Of a stretch of DNA of 64,000 nt, positions 23,728 to 33,860 are shown in pieces. The position numbers and the translations under genes are program-made. The number at the start of each line of letters is the position of its first letter. The first letter of the stretch is position 1. Origin of the DNA: Luidia sarsii (Eukaryota > Echinodermata > Asteroidea > Paxillosida > Luidiidae). The notes under the pieces were generated by a model. It was not told where the DNA came from, ran no database searches, and was given only the letters and a program-made list of their open reading frames with translations. The stretch lies in NCBI GenBank assembly GCA_949987565.1, contig OX465105.1:16991637-17055636 (forward strand), given 5' to 3'.

Positions 23728-24216
23728 ACATATGTGACCCGGCACAGCGACATGAGGAGTATCCCACCAAAACACTTTTTGAGTAAACAACGCCTGAAGT
23801 CAAAGTATCTTGTCGATCAATTCGATAAAAAAAATAATCAATTTTTGTTTTTTTGTATTTTCGGAAAGTTAATGTATTGGAGGATATTATGTCCAAAGGA
23901 TTTTTCCGAAATCCGTCTCTAAATGTTGAAAAACGAGGATTTCGGGGGAGTGTTTGTGTACTGTTTTCATGAAAAATAATGTAAAGTTCCTGCCTTTTGA
24001 ATGGCCGCTTTCGAGGAGTTAGAATGGCGCTGCTATAATTGTGTCTGGTACCAAACGAACAAGCGAAGTCCCCTTGTACTATTTGCAACAAAGTTCACAC
24101 GGAAATAATTTTGATATCATTTGAAAGCTAATGGTATACTCTTTCACATCATTAGAAAATCTCAAAATCTCAAAAGTGGGGGTTATTCCTCATTATGCTG
24201 TGCCGGGTCACATATT
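23728..24216. mobile_element. MITE-like element with CATATGTGACCCGGCACAGC ends
   Basis: A 489-bp element whose ends read CATATGTGACCCGGCACAGC and, inverted, GCTGTGCCGGGTCACATAT. The interior is AT-rich and non-coding (AACACTTTTTGAGTAAACAA near the left). A shorter copy with the same ends lies at 62,769-63,034. Confidence 0.92.
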
Positions 24217-24564
24217 TGCTATTTTAGGAAGACAACTTTTCACTTATGTAGATAACATTGATGTATGAGTGCGATTGATTTGACCGAGGGAAGGAGTGTG
24301 TGTATCACCTATTGTATTTCCGTATGTAAATGGTGCCTGTCACTTATTCTCAGCATGCATTGCATATAGATCCAAATTGGATTCGTTTGTGTCTTCATTT
24401 GTTATCTTTAAGAAAGAGGTCGTGCCTGAAAGTACTGCTTGCCTGTCAAAGTTATACTGTTTCTCTCAAAACCATTTAAGAATAGTGATAGGGATTGTTG
24501 AACCTTGGTCTGGTTGCTTTGCAATATGTATCATTTTAAATAAGACTTAAGGCTTTGCATGGTG

Positions 24565-24820
24565 AGTGAAACAATATAGGAGGGTTTGCAGTGACACCAT
24601 GTATAAGGTCTCTTGAAGAAGAGGTGTGGTTCTGAAAAGAACCTGAGTAATAATCTCGATGTTCCGGCCAGTATGCTCTAGCCATCATCAGGAGACACTG
24701 ATTACGGCCAGAGCATACTGGCCGGAACGTCAAGTTACCACTCAGGTTCTTTTCAGAACCACACCTATTCTTTAAGAGACCTTATACATTGTGTCACTGC
24801 AAACCTTCCTATATAATGTC
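24565..24820. mobile_element. Complete foldback (palindromic) element
   Basis: Outer AGGTTTGCAGTGACACCATG pairs with CATTGTGTCACTGCAAACCT. Then AAGGTCTCTTGAAGAAGAGG, GGTTCTGAAAAGAACC and GGCCAGTATGCTCTAGCC pair with their inverted partners around a centre near 24,695. Arms of about 115 bases are close to perfect, so a transcript would form a long hairpin. This is the best-preserved copy of a family seen about ten times in the window; no coding capacity. Confidence 0.92.
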
Positions 24821-25191
24821 TCATTTTCTTTTTCTGAATGGTTTGAGTTCTTGCGTGGTGAATTCTTGGAAAAGTAACCTGTTGCTTGGAAGATTCTCGG
24901 TTTCAAATGTCAGTGTTACACAGTTTTTCAGATTCCTTGTACACGTGGGGAAAAGTCTATGTCCAAAAACGAGACCAAAGGCCTATTTTCTCACTGATGG
25001 AAATTGAAATTAGTCCACGCTAGTGTGGTTTTGACTTCATTGATTGTAAGATCCAGCAATGACGGTGTGGAAAGCGAAACTTGCTGGTAGATAGATTCTG
25101 CTTGTGGCTTTGCTTAATTTTTTCACCCAAGGCTGTGAGTCTGCCGATGAGGCCTACTAGGCTATAAATCATTTTCAAACTCGTTGCTTGC

Positions 25192-25692
25192 GACCAATCG
25201 TAGGATGGCAACCAATGCGCAGAAACCATGCGAACTATTTGCTGAGTTACGATGTGGTCGTAAGGCATTGTGAAATCCATTTCATCAAACTCATCCTTAG
25301 GCCTCTTGTCAAAAAGATCATCGGTTGGGTATCGGATGATATATGACCCGTCCGATGTCGTTTCCACCGGATAGCCATCGTGTATTTTTCACCCCAGAAG
25401 ATCATCGGTTGGGTATCAGATGATTTTACCCGTCCGATGTCGTTTCCACCGGATAGCAATCGTGTATTTTTCACCCCAGAGTCCAGTTCAATTGGCTTTC
25501 TACCGGGGGAAATTGTATCGGTCGGATGAATTCAACCTGCACTCAACCGATGATCTTTTTGACAAAAGACCTTACAATCGCAAGACGATGAGCGATGCAC
25601 AGAAACCATACGGCCTATCACAACTAACTTCAGGTTATCCACCGTAAGTTGAGTTACGATGCATCATAAGGCTTTGTGAAATCCACCCCTGG
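25192..25692. repeat. Nested repeats: two MITE copies flanking a foldback with an 83-bp tandem duplication
   Basis: Outer same-orientation fragments of the 8222-type element lie at 25,192-25,290 and 25,561-25,692. Between them an inverted pair, TTGTCAAAAAGATCATCGG (25,307) and CCGATGATCTTTTTGACAA (25,546), encloses two tandem copies of a unit of about 83 bp (GACCCGTCCGATGTCGTTTC ... GTGTATTTTTCACCCCAGA). Confidence 0.8.
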
Positions 25693-26349
25693 ATTGCTAA
25701 AGTGAAACTGCGGTGTCACAAACCAAGTTACCACGGTGATGTGGCATAACCTAGCAATTCAAGATCAGTAGTTAAAAATTAAACCATGACTCCATCAAGT
25801 TTGTCCATTTTCCCGGCAAAAAGACTTACCTTCAGATTCCATATACTCAATTAATGCTTAATACAATTCAGGTGCATGCCAACAAACAAATAATTTGTAC
25901 AGATCGCATTGTTCATACCATTGAAATATTCAAAAGATATTTTTCTATTTGTGAATATTACCAAACGGAAATACTGCATGGGTAATTATTATGGTGCAGA
26001 TATAAAGATATACAGTTAATTTAAAAAGCAAAAAAAAAAGAAGAAGTAAACTGTAGACTTTGTGTAGCTAGTGATATTTTGACAGTATGGAATGTAAATT
26101 TTACAACATTTTTGTAAGTGTACATAATACTTCGGTGTTATTTTCAATACTTCTTGCTAAAAAAGGGTTTTCCTTAGAATTGGCAAGTTATGGATACAAC
26201 ATGGCAGGCTGTGGCCCATGCTTCTACTGTGTAAATAATAAAACTATGTGTGTATATATATAGAATAAAGTTCTTGACACCGGAAAGTGCATTAAGAATA
26301 CTCGATGGCTTCAGTTGTTTTTTTGTTTGGCTTGATTCTGAGGTAACAT

Positions 26350-26505
26350 TCCTGCAGTCGATTTCACCAAACTCAGCGTAACTTACGATCAATCGCAAGA
26401 CGGTGAGAGATGCACAGGAACCATACGGTGTATCACAACTCACAATGGGTTATCCATCGTAAGTTGAGTTAAGATGCATCGGAAGGCTTTGTGAAATCCA
26501 CCCCT
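26350..26505. repeat. MITE-like element of the 8222 type
   Basis: Runs from GATTTCACCAAACTCAGCGT to GGCTTTGTGAAATCCACCCC with the internal CTTACGATCAATCGCAAGAC segment; nearly full length. Confidence 0.8.
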
Positions 26506-26639
26506 GCTCTTAGTTTATTACCCCAGGCCTACTTTTGGTGACATCCAATGGAAATTATCAAACGAATTCTCAGGGGAATGATGTCTAGAATACCTGCCAA
26601 AACACATTCTTTAATTCCTCCAACCAGCTCTTCTTTTTT

Positions 26640-26970
26640 GTTCATTATGCTTACCGGTACTTTTTCTTTCACTATTTCAAATTTGAACAAAATGGCCAAG
26701 AAAACTTTGGAAGGGGACTTGAACCCGAGACCTCTGGTTATGCATACCAGAGCTCTTACCATCTGAGCTATCCAGCCCTTAGATGGTGACCTTCCCAAAT
26801 AGTCATCCAGTCTTTGCCAAAGCTAGAGACAAGTGCTGGATAGCTCAGATGGTAAGAGTGCCGGTACACAAAACCAGAGGTATCGGGTTCAAGTCCCGGA
26901 CCAGTAAAAGTTTTATTTCCTATTTTTCAAAATTGTTTAAAAGTTCCCACTCAGACGTTCCTGTATTTGT
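26640..26970. mobile_element. Two tRNA-derived SINE parts in opposite orientation
   Basis: The left part reads backwards (GGACTTGAACCCGAGACCTC, CATCTGAGCTATCCAGCCC). The right part reads forwards (GCTGGATAGCTCAGATGG, GGGTTCAAGTCCCGG, then tail TTTTCAAAATTGTTTAAAAG). They meet near 26,825, making a tRNA-like head-to-head foldback. Confidence 0.85.
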
Positions 26971-28446
26971 TTGACTATTACAAATTAGATGACAATTACA
27001 AATTAGATTGACAATTACAAATTAGATGTTTTAGAAAACACCAGATGGATGGCTAATCAGAGGCTTGGGTTTGAATTCATGAACTTCCAACTTTGTTGTA
27101 AAATATGTATTTGATTATGAGGAAAAAAGTAAGAGGAATCTTTTATGAAAAACCTAAATGACACTATTAAACTACAGATTGCGGTTTGCTTGAGTATTTG
27201 TTGACTTGTTAAGTACAGGGAATTCACCAAGAAACTGGGGCCAAACGCTTGGTTTCTAGATTCCTGTGACATTAAAATGGCAGAGAGAAACATTACCGAA
27301 GCATAAGCCCGAGCCAAAGTTCGTAACGGGGATGGGACAGGCTTCAGTTTGTACACGGGTCAATGGAATCCCCAGAGCTAGCGGCTGCAGACATGTGCGG
27401 GCCAATTTGCACGTACGCCGACTCGCGCTCATAACTCGACTTCGGATTGGCCGACCTGCAATTTGCTCATGATTGTATCTAAACGGCCTTCCCATGATAT
27501 CGGTTTATTTGTTATGTACGCGAATGATGTCAACTCGTCCACGAGATGCTTGGTAAGCTTGGAGCTCCTACTTACATTTTCTTAATTTGATATCAAGTTA
27601 TTGTTGACATTCATAAGATTGGACCAGATTATGTTTGCATCTAGTGCTCTTTGACTTTCCTTTGCTGTGCACGATTGTCCAACAAAATTAGTACAATCTC
27701 CCACTGTACTGTAGGCCAAGGTTGTTCTACCCATAGAGTTCTAGCATAGAGCCCTAGTCTATGCCGGTTCTACGGCGCGCGTTGTGAAAGCCGTAGGCTT
27801 TTTGAGGCATTGGAATAGAATATCGCATTGGAATAGATTTAGATGATCATTGCGATAATGTTTGAAACTAAGTGGAAATCTTTCGTTTCAGATTCGTCAT
27901 TACGACGAACAAACATTTCTTGTCTGCGAGTTACAAAATTTGTTGTTGTTGTGATAACCGTGTGATAAATATCGAACACTTTTAACGTTAGTTAGGAGAT
28001 TATTATTATTTTTTATTTCCGACAAGGCATGGGTATAGCGCCACCTGTCAACAGAGGGCGCTAGTCGTGGCGTAATTTGTAAACGGCCAAAAAGTGATTG
28101 CATTGGCAACTGTACGCGTACAGTATGTACAGTACATATATACATTTACACTGTACACGTACATTGTACTTGTATTTGTAATGTACTGTACTGTACATGT
28201 ACAAAGTACTGTGTACAGTGTGTACCTGCAACTTGGCACTGACGCTAACGAGGAAATCCCAACCAAGACGGAAACGATGCCAACGGGAGCCATCGGAAAT
28301 ATTACCTCTCACAACAAAACAGTGAGTTAGCCGATCGGGTGCCGCGCCCGATCTATGAGCGGTGTTTGATCTCGTGGAAAGGGAAGATAGCAAGCGATGT
28401 CTCAGCCTCGAGTCAGAACGTTGTCGTGGCCTTGAATCGGTTTACG

Positions 28447-28566
28447 ATGGAGCGACACAGGACTTGGATGAAAGTGCGCGTGTGTCTGTCGCTCATGTCC
28501 CTGTTTGCCTTCTGCGCCGTGTGGTCGTATTTCTCCATGATCGAAGCCAAGAGCAAATTGAGCGAG
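28447..28566 (+). CDS. Membrane-protein gene exon 1, signal or anchor segment
   Basis: 40 codons ending GAG before a gtaggt donor, phase 0. Encodes a basic start (MERHRTWMKVR) and the hydrophobic run VCLSLMSLFAFCAVW. Confidence 0.85.
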
Positions 28567-31500
28567 GTAGGTGACCCACATACTTGCTGTATTCTGTTGT
28601 TGTAGAAAAGAGAGATTTTTTAGGACTTAGTCTTACCATCCATGGTCTTACTCTAGTCTACTGAATACTGTCTTTACTCTTACGTCTTAGAACTTAAAAG
28701 TTTGATTATTTCGAAATTCTGAAGTAATTGTATTGTGTCATAGTGTAAAAAAGTGCATTTACAACTAGAAATATTCTGAGTATCTTGGAGTTTTGGACCC
28801 GACAAGTCACTCTTTTTATCCAAGTTACTCGGTATATCGTGGGAACCCCCGTTTTCGACGCTACACGTTTTCGACGCTTAGCCTTCTAACTCACATCGCA
28901 CTATGAAAACAACTCCGTATAACGATCTCAGACTTCATATCTTACAGTTGGTTTCCTGCTCTTGTCCGTCACCGAAAATGTGGAAATTTAAGGCTTTTCC
29001 AGTAGGCCAAACTCGTGTTATTCAAAAAGTTGCTCTTTAGGGGTCTATTTTCCTAGGTACAAAATTGGCAGTTGCTTCGAAGCTCCAGTTTTCTTTATTG
29101 TTGGTCCTAAAAAAAATCTGAGTGTACCATAACAAACCCCAACATCCGTAGAAAAAAAATATATCACGCAACTTGAGGCAGTCCGTTCAGGGTAAAAACT
29201 ATGGAGGCTACTATAGGGCGTCTCGCTTATATAATTGAAAAAAAAAAAATTGTATTATTGTTTAAAGACAAAAAGTAACATTGCCCAATAGGCTTTTTAA
29301 AAAAAATGAAAAAAATAAAAGAGCAGCTAGAGAAAGTACCAAGAAGGAGGAAATGTGTCTCTTGAGTGAAATTTGGAAAGGTTATAACTGAAGAAGCAGT
29401 GAGAAAGAGGATTGTGGATTTTTTTTTAAACGTCACAAAAGAAGACATCAACAAGACCAATACGTTTTAAGCATAAATTATGAATGATTTGAGGAAAGTG
29501 TTAGAAGCAGTGTGGAAAAACAAAAACAACGATGAACACAAAAAAACATACAGGGAAGAATTTAATAGTGCCACACAGCATTTTGAGTTAATTTAAGAAT
29601 TTATTTTGCGTTTGGCTACACTGGGACACCTTACTAAACACCACTGACGAAAATAGGTGACGATGCTTACTGCGCGGTGCGCCGCGGACGTCAACAAAAC
29701 CGGGTAATCTTACGGAAGTGACAGGCTTGATCAACCTTCTCTATGATTATTCTAATAGTCTGTGGTGTGGACAAAGTGACTGAGACCTCTTTTAGTGTGA
29801 TACTTTCGTCCACATTGTTCAGTTTGAAGAAAAGTCCTTATATCGTCGAAAACCGGTTATTGGAGGATACTGTGTACATAAGAAATGGTGACTATACAAA
29901 TTACAATGGCTCTTGTTTTGAACTTTCAAGGTGCATGTACCAGTATGTACTGCTGTACTGTACTGTACTAGTAATATACAGCTACCACTACAGTACCAGG
30001 ACATTGGTTTAATATCGTGAGTTAATGATTGTGCATGTAGCCATGTACAATGTACATCATTCACATAAATGAACAAAGAAATGTATGTAAATGAAAGATA
30101 CTGTACTGTAGCAGTGTTAGTCGAAAGAGATATTAAACTTTGGTAATTTTTAGTCAGTAAGCAGTTTGCAATATGATTGGGTTTTTTTTCTCTATGACAG
30201 TATAACTTATGAGCACTTATTTTTCTGAGCAATCTCCCGTCAGGCATCAGCCGTCAGGCCCTCTGAATTTCTGAGGTTCGGTCAAACTAGAAAACATGCA
30301 GTTTGCACTTTTTTTTTTTTTTTTGGTCACCCCAAGCTTATTTCACAATTTGTTTTCGTAGGTGAGATCTCAGGGGGCCGATTTTTCGGAGTCGGTCACC
30401 CGGTCCCCACTGGTCGCCGTCATACAGACTGAGAAGGCAGACATTCCACACAGCCTCAGGAGGACCGTGATCGCGGAGAGGAACGGAGGCACCTCGGGAG
30501 CTGAGGAATTGCCCCAGGGCGACAGCGAGAACCACAAGACCGCGAGGAATGCGTCATTGACGGAGACACTGCGCTCCCTGCTCAGGACTCCCATGCAGCC
30601 GTCTCGTTCGGTGAAGCATGGAGGCCGGCGAAAGTGGCCCGCCGGAAATCCTGCTGCACAGCCGTCGGACGGGAGGAATTCCTCATGGCGGTGGTCTGAG
30701 CAGATGTCGGCGCGGATCGCCACCCGGACCAGACGAGACACGTGGCCCGCCGCGATGGCAGAATCCCCGATTCGCGATGCTAAGAGTGAAAGGTCCACGA
30801 GTCACTCGAATAGGGCCTTGGATGGCGAGGACGGGGTTCTCCGCACCAAGAAATCCGAAGCCAGGCGGACACCGAACTCGCCTTCCAGAACGTTCCCGGG
30901 CAGCGCCGTGCAACCGCGCAGGCCACAGTCGCCCGGAGAGCAGTCAATGACGGATAGTTTGATCAAGCACAGAGCACTTCTTCCCCTCCAGAATCCACCG
31001 CCGTCCGTGTCTTCCGACGATTCTGGGAAGGTCTCGCTGAGTCCGCCGGACCAGAGTGGTGTCAGCGTCGGTCAACCCAACGGTGCACCAGTCACTTCCA
31101 AGCTCTCTCCAGTCTTTGTATCGGGCGCTCTGACAGATGCCCCAATCGAGGAACCACCAGCACCTCCATCAGAAGCTCCAGTGGAAGTCCCAACAGGAGC
31201 CCCAACGGAAGTCCCTGCGGAAGCCCCGATGGAAGCTTCAACGAATACTCTGAGTCACTCTCAACCATCCCAGAACGTTCCGGATAGCACCAGCAGCCAA
31301 CCCAGCAGTGCGGTGACCACACACCACCACCCAAAGACAGACGCAGCGGAGGACAGGCCCACTCTCCCGTCCGGCGGCAGCAGCCAAGCGGCAAGCCAGA
31401 AACACCCGCTGGCGAAACCCACGGCCCAAGGCAAGCCGGCGTCACTTACCACGCCCTATCCGGCCGGCCAAACTCAAGGCAGACGGAGGACCACAGTGCC

Positions 31501-33234
31501 ATCGCTGAGGACCACTCCATTGGACGGCAGTGATAGCAATCACAGCAGCAGCGCAGTCCCCGCCACCAACAGCTCAGCCATCCAGGACGTCGAGGAGAGG
31601 ACGTCAGGCAGCGAGTGCAGCGGCGTTGGAGGCAGCGGCTGTGACGGCTCGCTGCGATCCCTCAACCTAGCAGCCAGCGACTCCTACTGGGCCGTGGGCA
31701 GCCTGATGACGATCCTACTGCTGCTGACGGCCGGCGTGCTGTACACGGGCCTGTGGAAGAAGCGCAACAGCATGTCCAACCCCATGAGCGACGTCAGCTG
31801 CCACGCCCAGGCCCAGAACAGCCCCTCCCACAAGGCCAAGACGGACATCAAGGGTGAGTGGCGGAGTGGAGTGGGGCCAGCCAGGGTCTGATTTCACTAA
31901 TGCTTTGTGATTATCGCAAACGCCAAAATCGCTAAGTCTGAAATCCATGGCAACTTAGGATCGGTGTATCGCTAAGTTGCGAAGGATTTTGGTCTTTCAG
32001 ACTTTTGCATTTTCAATGATCGCAAAGCGTTAGTGAAATCAGCCTCTGGTTCCAAAAATATCACAGCCCATTGGCATTAGTACTGTCGGACGCAAATGTT
32101 AAGCCTTGAGCGATCTTTAAGTTAGGATTAGGATTTGATATGTGTGCATGATGCATCAAAGCTTCCGACCATTCTTCATCATATTTTCTAATTTTATTTG
32201 GAAAAATGGTAACGAAAATTTGGCTAGGCCGGGACATGATCTCATAGCCTCAGGTTGAATGTTCCAGCACTCTTATCATTTGAGCTATCCACCTCATAGA
32301 TGGCAAACCTTCCCAAATTAATAGTCTGCTATCTTTGCCAGGGTGGGGGCTTTTTTGCCATTTATAAAAAGTTCCTATTCTTTTTTCCCTTGATTATTTT
32401 CATTTATTTTGATGAATTCAGTTAAAACAAGGAGAGTTATTTTAAGTGGAAGGTTTGCCATGACACCATGCAACACATCTCTTTTGAGAAGGAGTGGGTG
32501 GCTCTGAAAAGAGCCAGTAACATTTCAGGCAGTGTGTAGGCTACTATGCCTGTCATCAGGAGACTGTGTTACATGGTATCACCGCAAACCTTCAACTTGG
32601 TATTTCCACCGTGCAAACCTTAAAGTCTTATCTAGGAACAATATTCAACCAGCTCGGTGGTCAAGTGGTTAAAACATCTGCACTAGAAAGTGGGAGTCGC
32701 GGGTTCGAATCCTGCCTGCTGAGTGCTGAGCTGCCTGAAATGCGTTCACCAGGCTTCGGGCAAAGCACCGAGTGTTTATCACATCGAGCAGGGCAAACCC
32801 TCATTGAATTACATTCTCTTCGACGCAAACATAATGTTATATCTTCAATGAGGAACAATATTGCTCCCATGGAAACCAGCGCTAAGAAAATGCGTCGGTT
32901 TTACCTTCTTTGACAAGCCCCTTCCCATCTTGTATCCGTTTCAGAACTCTTGAAGAAGAAACTCAGCCACCTGAAGAACCTGAACAGCTCGCCGCTCTCG
33001 CTATCCAAGGGCCGACGCAACGGCCACCCGTCCACCAACGGCCGCTACATCCACCGCTACGACCGGCTGCCGCTGCTTGTCCAGGCCCATGATGTCGCAG
33101 TCACTCACGATGACAATGGTGACAGGGACGACGACTTTGAGGAGGAGGAGGAGGAGGAGGAGGAGTTTTGTCGGGAGTGGGGCCCAGCAGTCAGGCAGAG
33201 TAACGGCCAGTGCCAGCCTGCCTCTCTGATGTAG
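28447..33234 (+). CDS. Unrecognised membrane protein with mucin-like region and sorting-type tail motifs
   Basis: Three exons (28,447-28,566; 30,362-31,853; 32,945-33,234) join to a 633-residue protein; the coding length is an exact multiple of three. The ATG at 28,447 has A at -3 and G at +4 and is the only in-frame ATG after the stop at 28,327-28,329. Residues 12-33 are a hydrophobic segment with basic residues before it (signal peptide or signal anchor). Residues 34-480 are rich in Ser, Pro, Thr and Arg, with an Ala-Pro-Glu-Val imperfect repeat near 310-335, several Asn-X-Ser/Thr sites and almost no Cys. Residues about 483-505 form a second membrane segment followed by KKR. The 128-residue tail holds RYDRLPLL (575-582) and a Glu run. 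I do not recognise the family. Type I topology is inferred if residues 1-34 are cleaved. Confidence 0.85.
28567..30361 (+). other. Intron 1 of the membrane-protein gene
   Basis: 1.8 kb of AT-rich sequence. 30,130-30,275 resembles the flank and one arm of the CCTGACGTTTCGATCC family (TTTTTAGTCAGTAAGCAGTT, CCGTCAGGCCCTCTGAATTT). A poly-T run precedes the acceptor. Nothing coding seen. Confidence 0.7.
30362..31853 (+). CDS. Membrane-protein gene exon 2, mucin-like region and second membrane segment
   Basis: A 1492-base open exon after TTTTCGTAG with donor AAGGgtgagt. It is GC-rich against an AT-rich background, as a real exon should be. It encodes the Ser/Pro/Thr-rich region, two Cys in SECSGVGGSGCDGS shortly before the membrane, and the segment WAVGSLMTILLLLTAGVLY. 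Confidence 0.9.
31882..32049. mobile_element. MITE-like element, 168 bp, beside a splice donor
   Basis: Ends CTGATTTCACTAATGCTTTG and, inverted, CTGATTTCACTAACGCTTTG. Starts 28 bases after the exon 2 end at 31,853. A single copy in this window, no coding capacity. Confidence 0.88.
32195..32830. repeat. Cluster: SINE, foldback element, second-family SINE
   Basis: 32,195-32,360 is a decayed reverse tRNA-type SINE. 32,450-32,640 is a foldback element with an internal deletion (GGAAGGTTTGCCATGACACC ... GGTATCACCGCAAACCTTC). 32,648-32,830 is a forward copy of the second SINE family with a tRNA-like head (CTCGGTGGTCAAGTGGTTAA, GCGGGTTCGAATCCTG) and body CATCGAGCAGGGCAAACCC. All lie in intron 2 of the membrane-protein gene. 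Confidence 0.8.
32945..33234 (+). CDS. Membrane-protein gene exon 3, cytosolic tail
   Basis: After CGTTTCAG; completes a split Glu codon and ends at TAG 33,232-33,234. Begins ELLKKKLSHLKNLN, then RYDRLPLL, then an acidic stretch of eight Glu made by a GAG microsatellite. Confidence 0.88.
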
Positions 33235-33494
33235 CAACCTCTGTTTCGTTCTCGTCTTGGGGTCGGGGAGAGGGGGGGAAGGGGGGGGGGGCGACAGTTT
33301 TATAGAGCTTGCTCAAAGCACTTACAAGTTACAAACTCTGCCGGAGCACAGAGGTCATGCTGAAACTAAAATTGACTCTAGATAGCAGAGAAGGCTGACA
33401 GGCTGTAATGAATGAAGGCTACTTTCAAGCCAGAGCTGCACCTCTTTGTCACGAAGGTTTTAATTGATGAATATTTACAACTTACGGATAGACT

Positions 33495-33860
33495 TAAAGG
33501 CCCTATACAACATTGGTAAAAGTCAAGAGATTGCCACAGTTTGTGTGTTAAACCATTAAGTATTCCAAATAAGAAATCCCGGGAAGGTTATAGCTCAAAT
33601 GGTAATCTGAACAAGTAGAAAAACGGAAAAAAAGTCACGGTTTTCGCACCGTTCTGTAGTGTAAGAAATAGTTTATTACTCATGAGTAATAAACAATTTG
33701 TCAATGTTTCAGTGCAGATTTCTCGAGAAATACAGCATCCCACACTGTAAAATTTCAACATGAGGATTCTATCATGACCATCTACAAACTGTGTAAAGTA
33801 GAAGGCAATCTGTGGACATCGATGTTTTCCGATCTTACCAATGTTGTGTTGGGCCTTTAA
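33495..33860. mobile_element. MITE-like element with TTAAAGGCCC ends, complete
   Basis: Begins TTAAAGGCCCTATACAACAT and ends ATGTTGTGTTGGGCCTTTAA, inverted ends of about 25 bases. Interior includes GTTTATTACTCATGAGTAAT and a TTCTCGAGAAAT palindrome. Related copies: 5674-5940 and 38,645-39,020. Confidence 0.88.

Larger units (their letters stand above)
19665..28446. other. Intergenic region between SH2B and the membrane-protein gene
   Basis: The first few kilobases probably include the SH2B 3' untranslated region, but I could not choose a poly(A) site; candidate AATAAA hexamers lie near 23,586 and 23,700. The rest is AT-rich sequence with SINE and MITE copies listed separately. A CAG-poor run of GAAGAAGAAG lies near 21,616-21,652. 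No supported gene. Confidence 0.7.

Noticed and set aside
28339..28446. Upstream extension of the membrane-protein gene to 28,339
   Set aside because: That position is GTG, not ATG; the first in-frame ATG is 28,447 and has a strong start context.
30370..31452. Several minus-strand open frames opposite the membrane-protein exon 2
   Set aside because: Shadows in a GC-rich exon; the plus frame alone is open for 1.5 kb, has splice sites and continues into the next exon.
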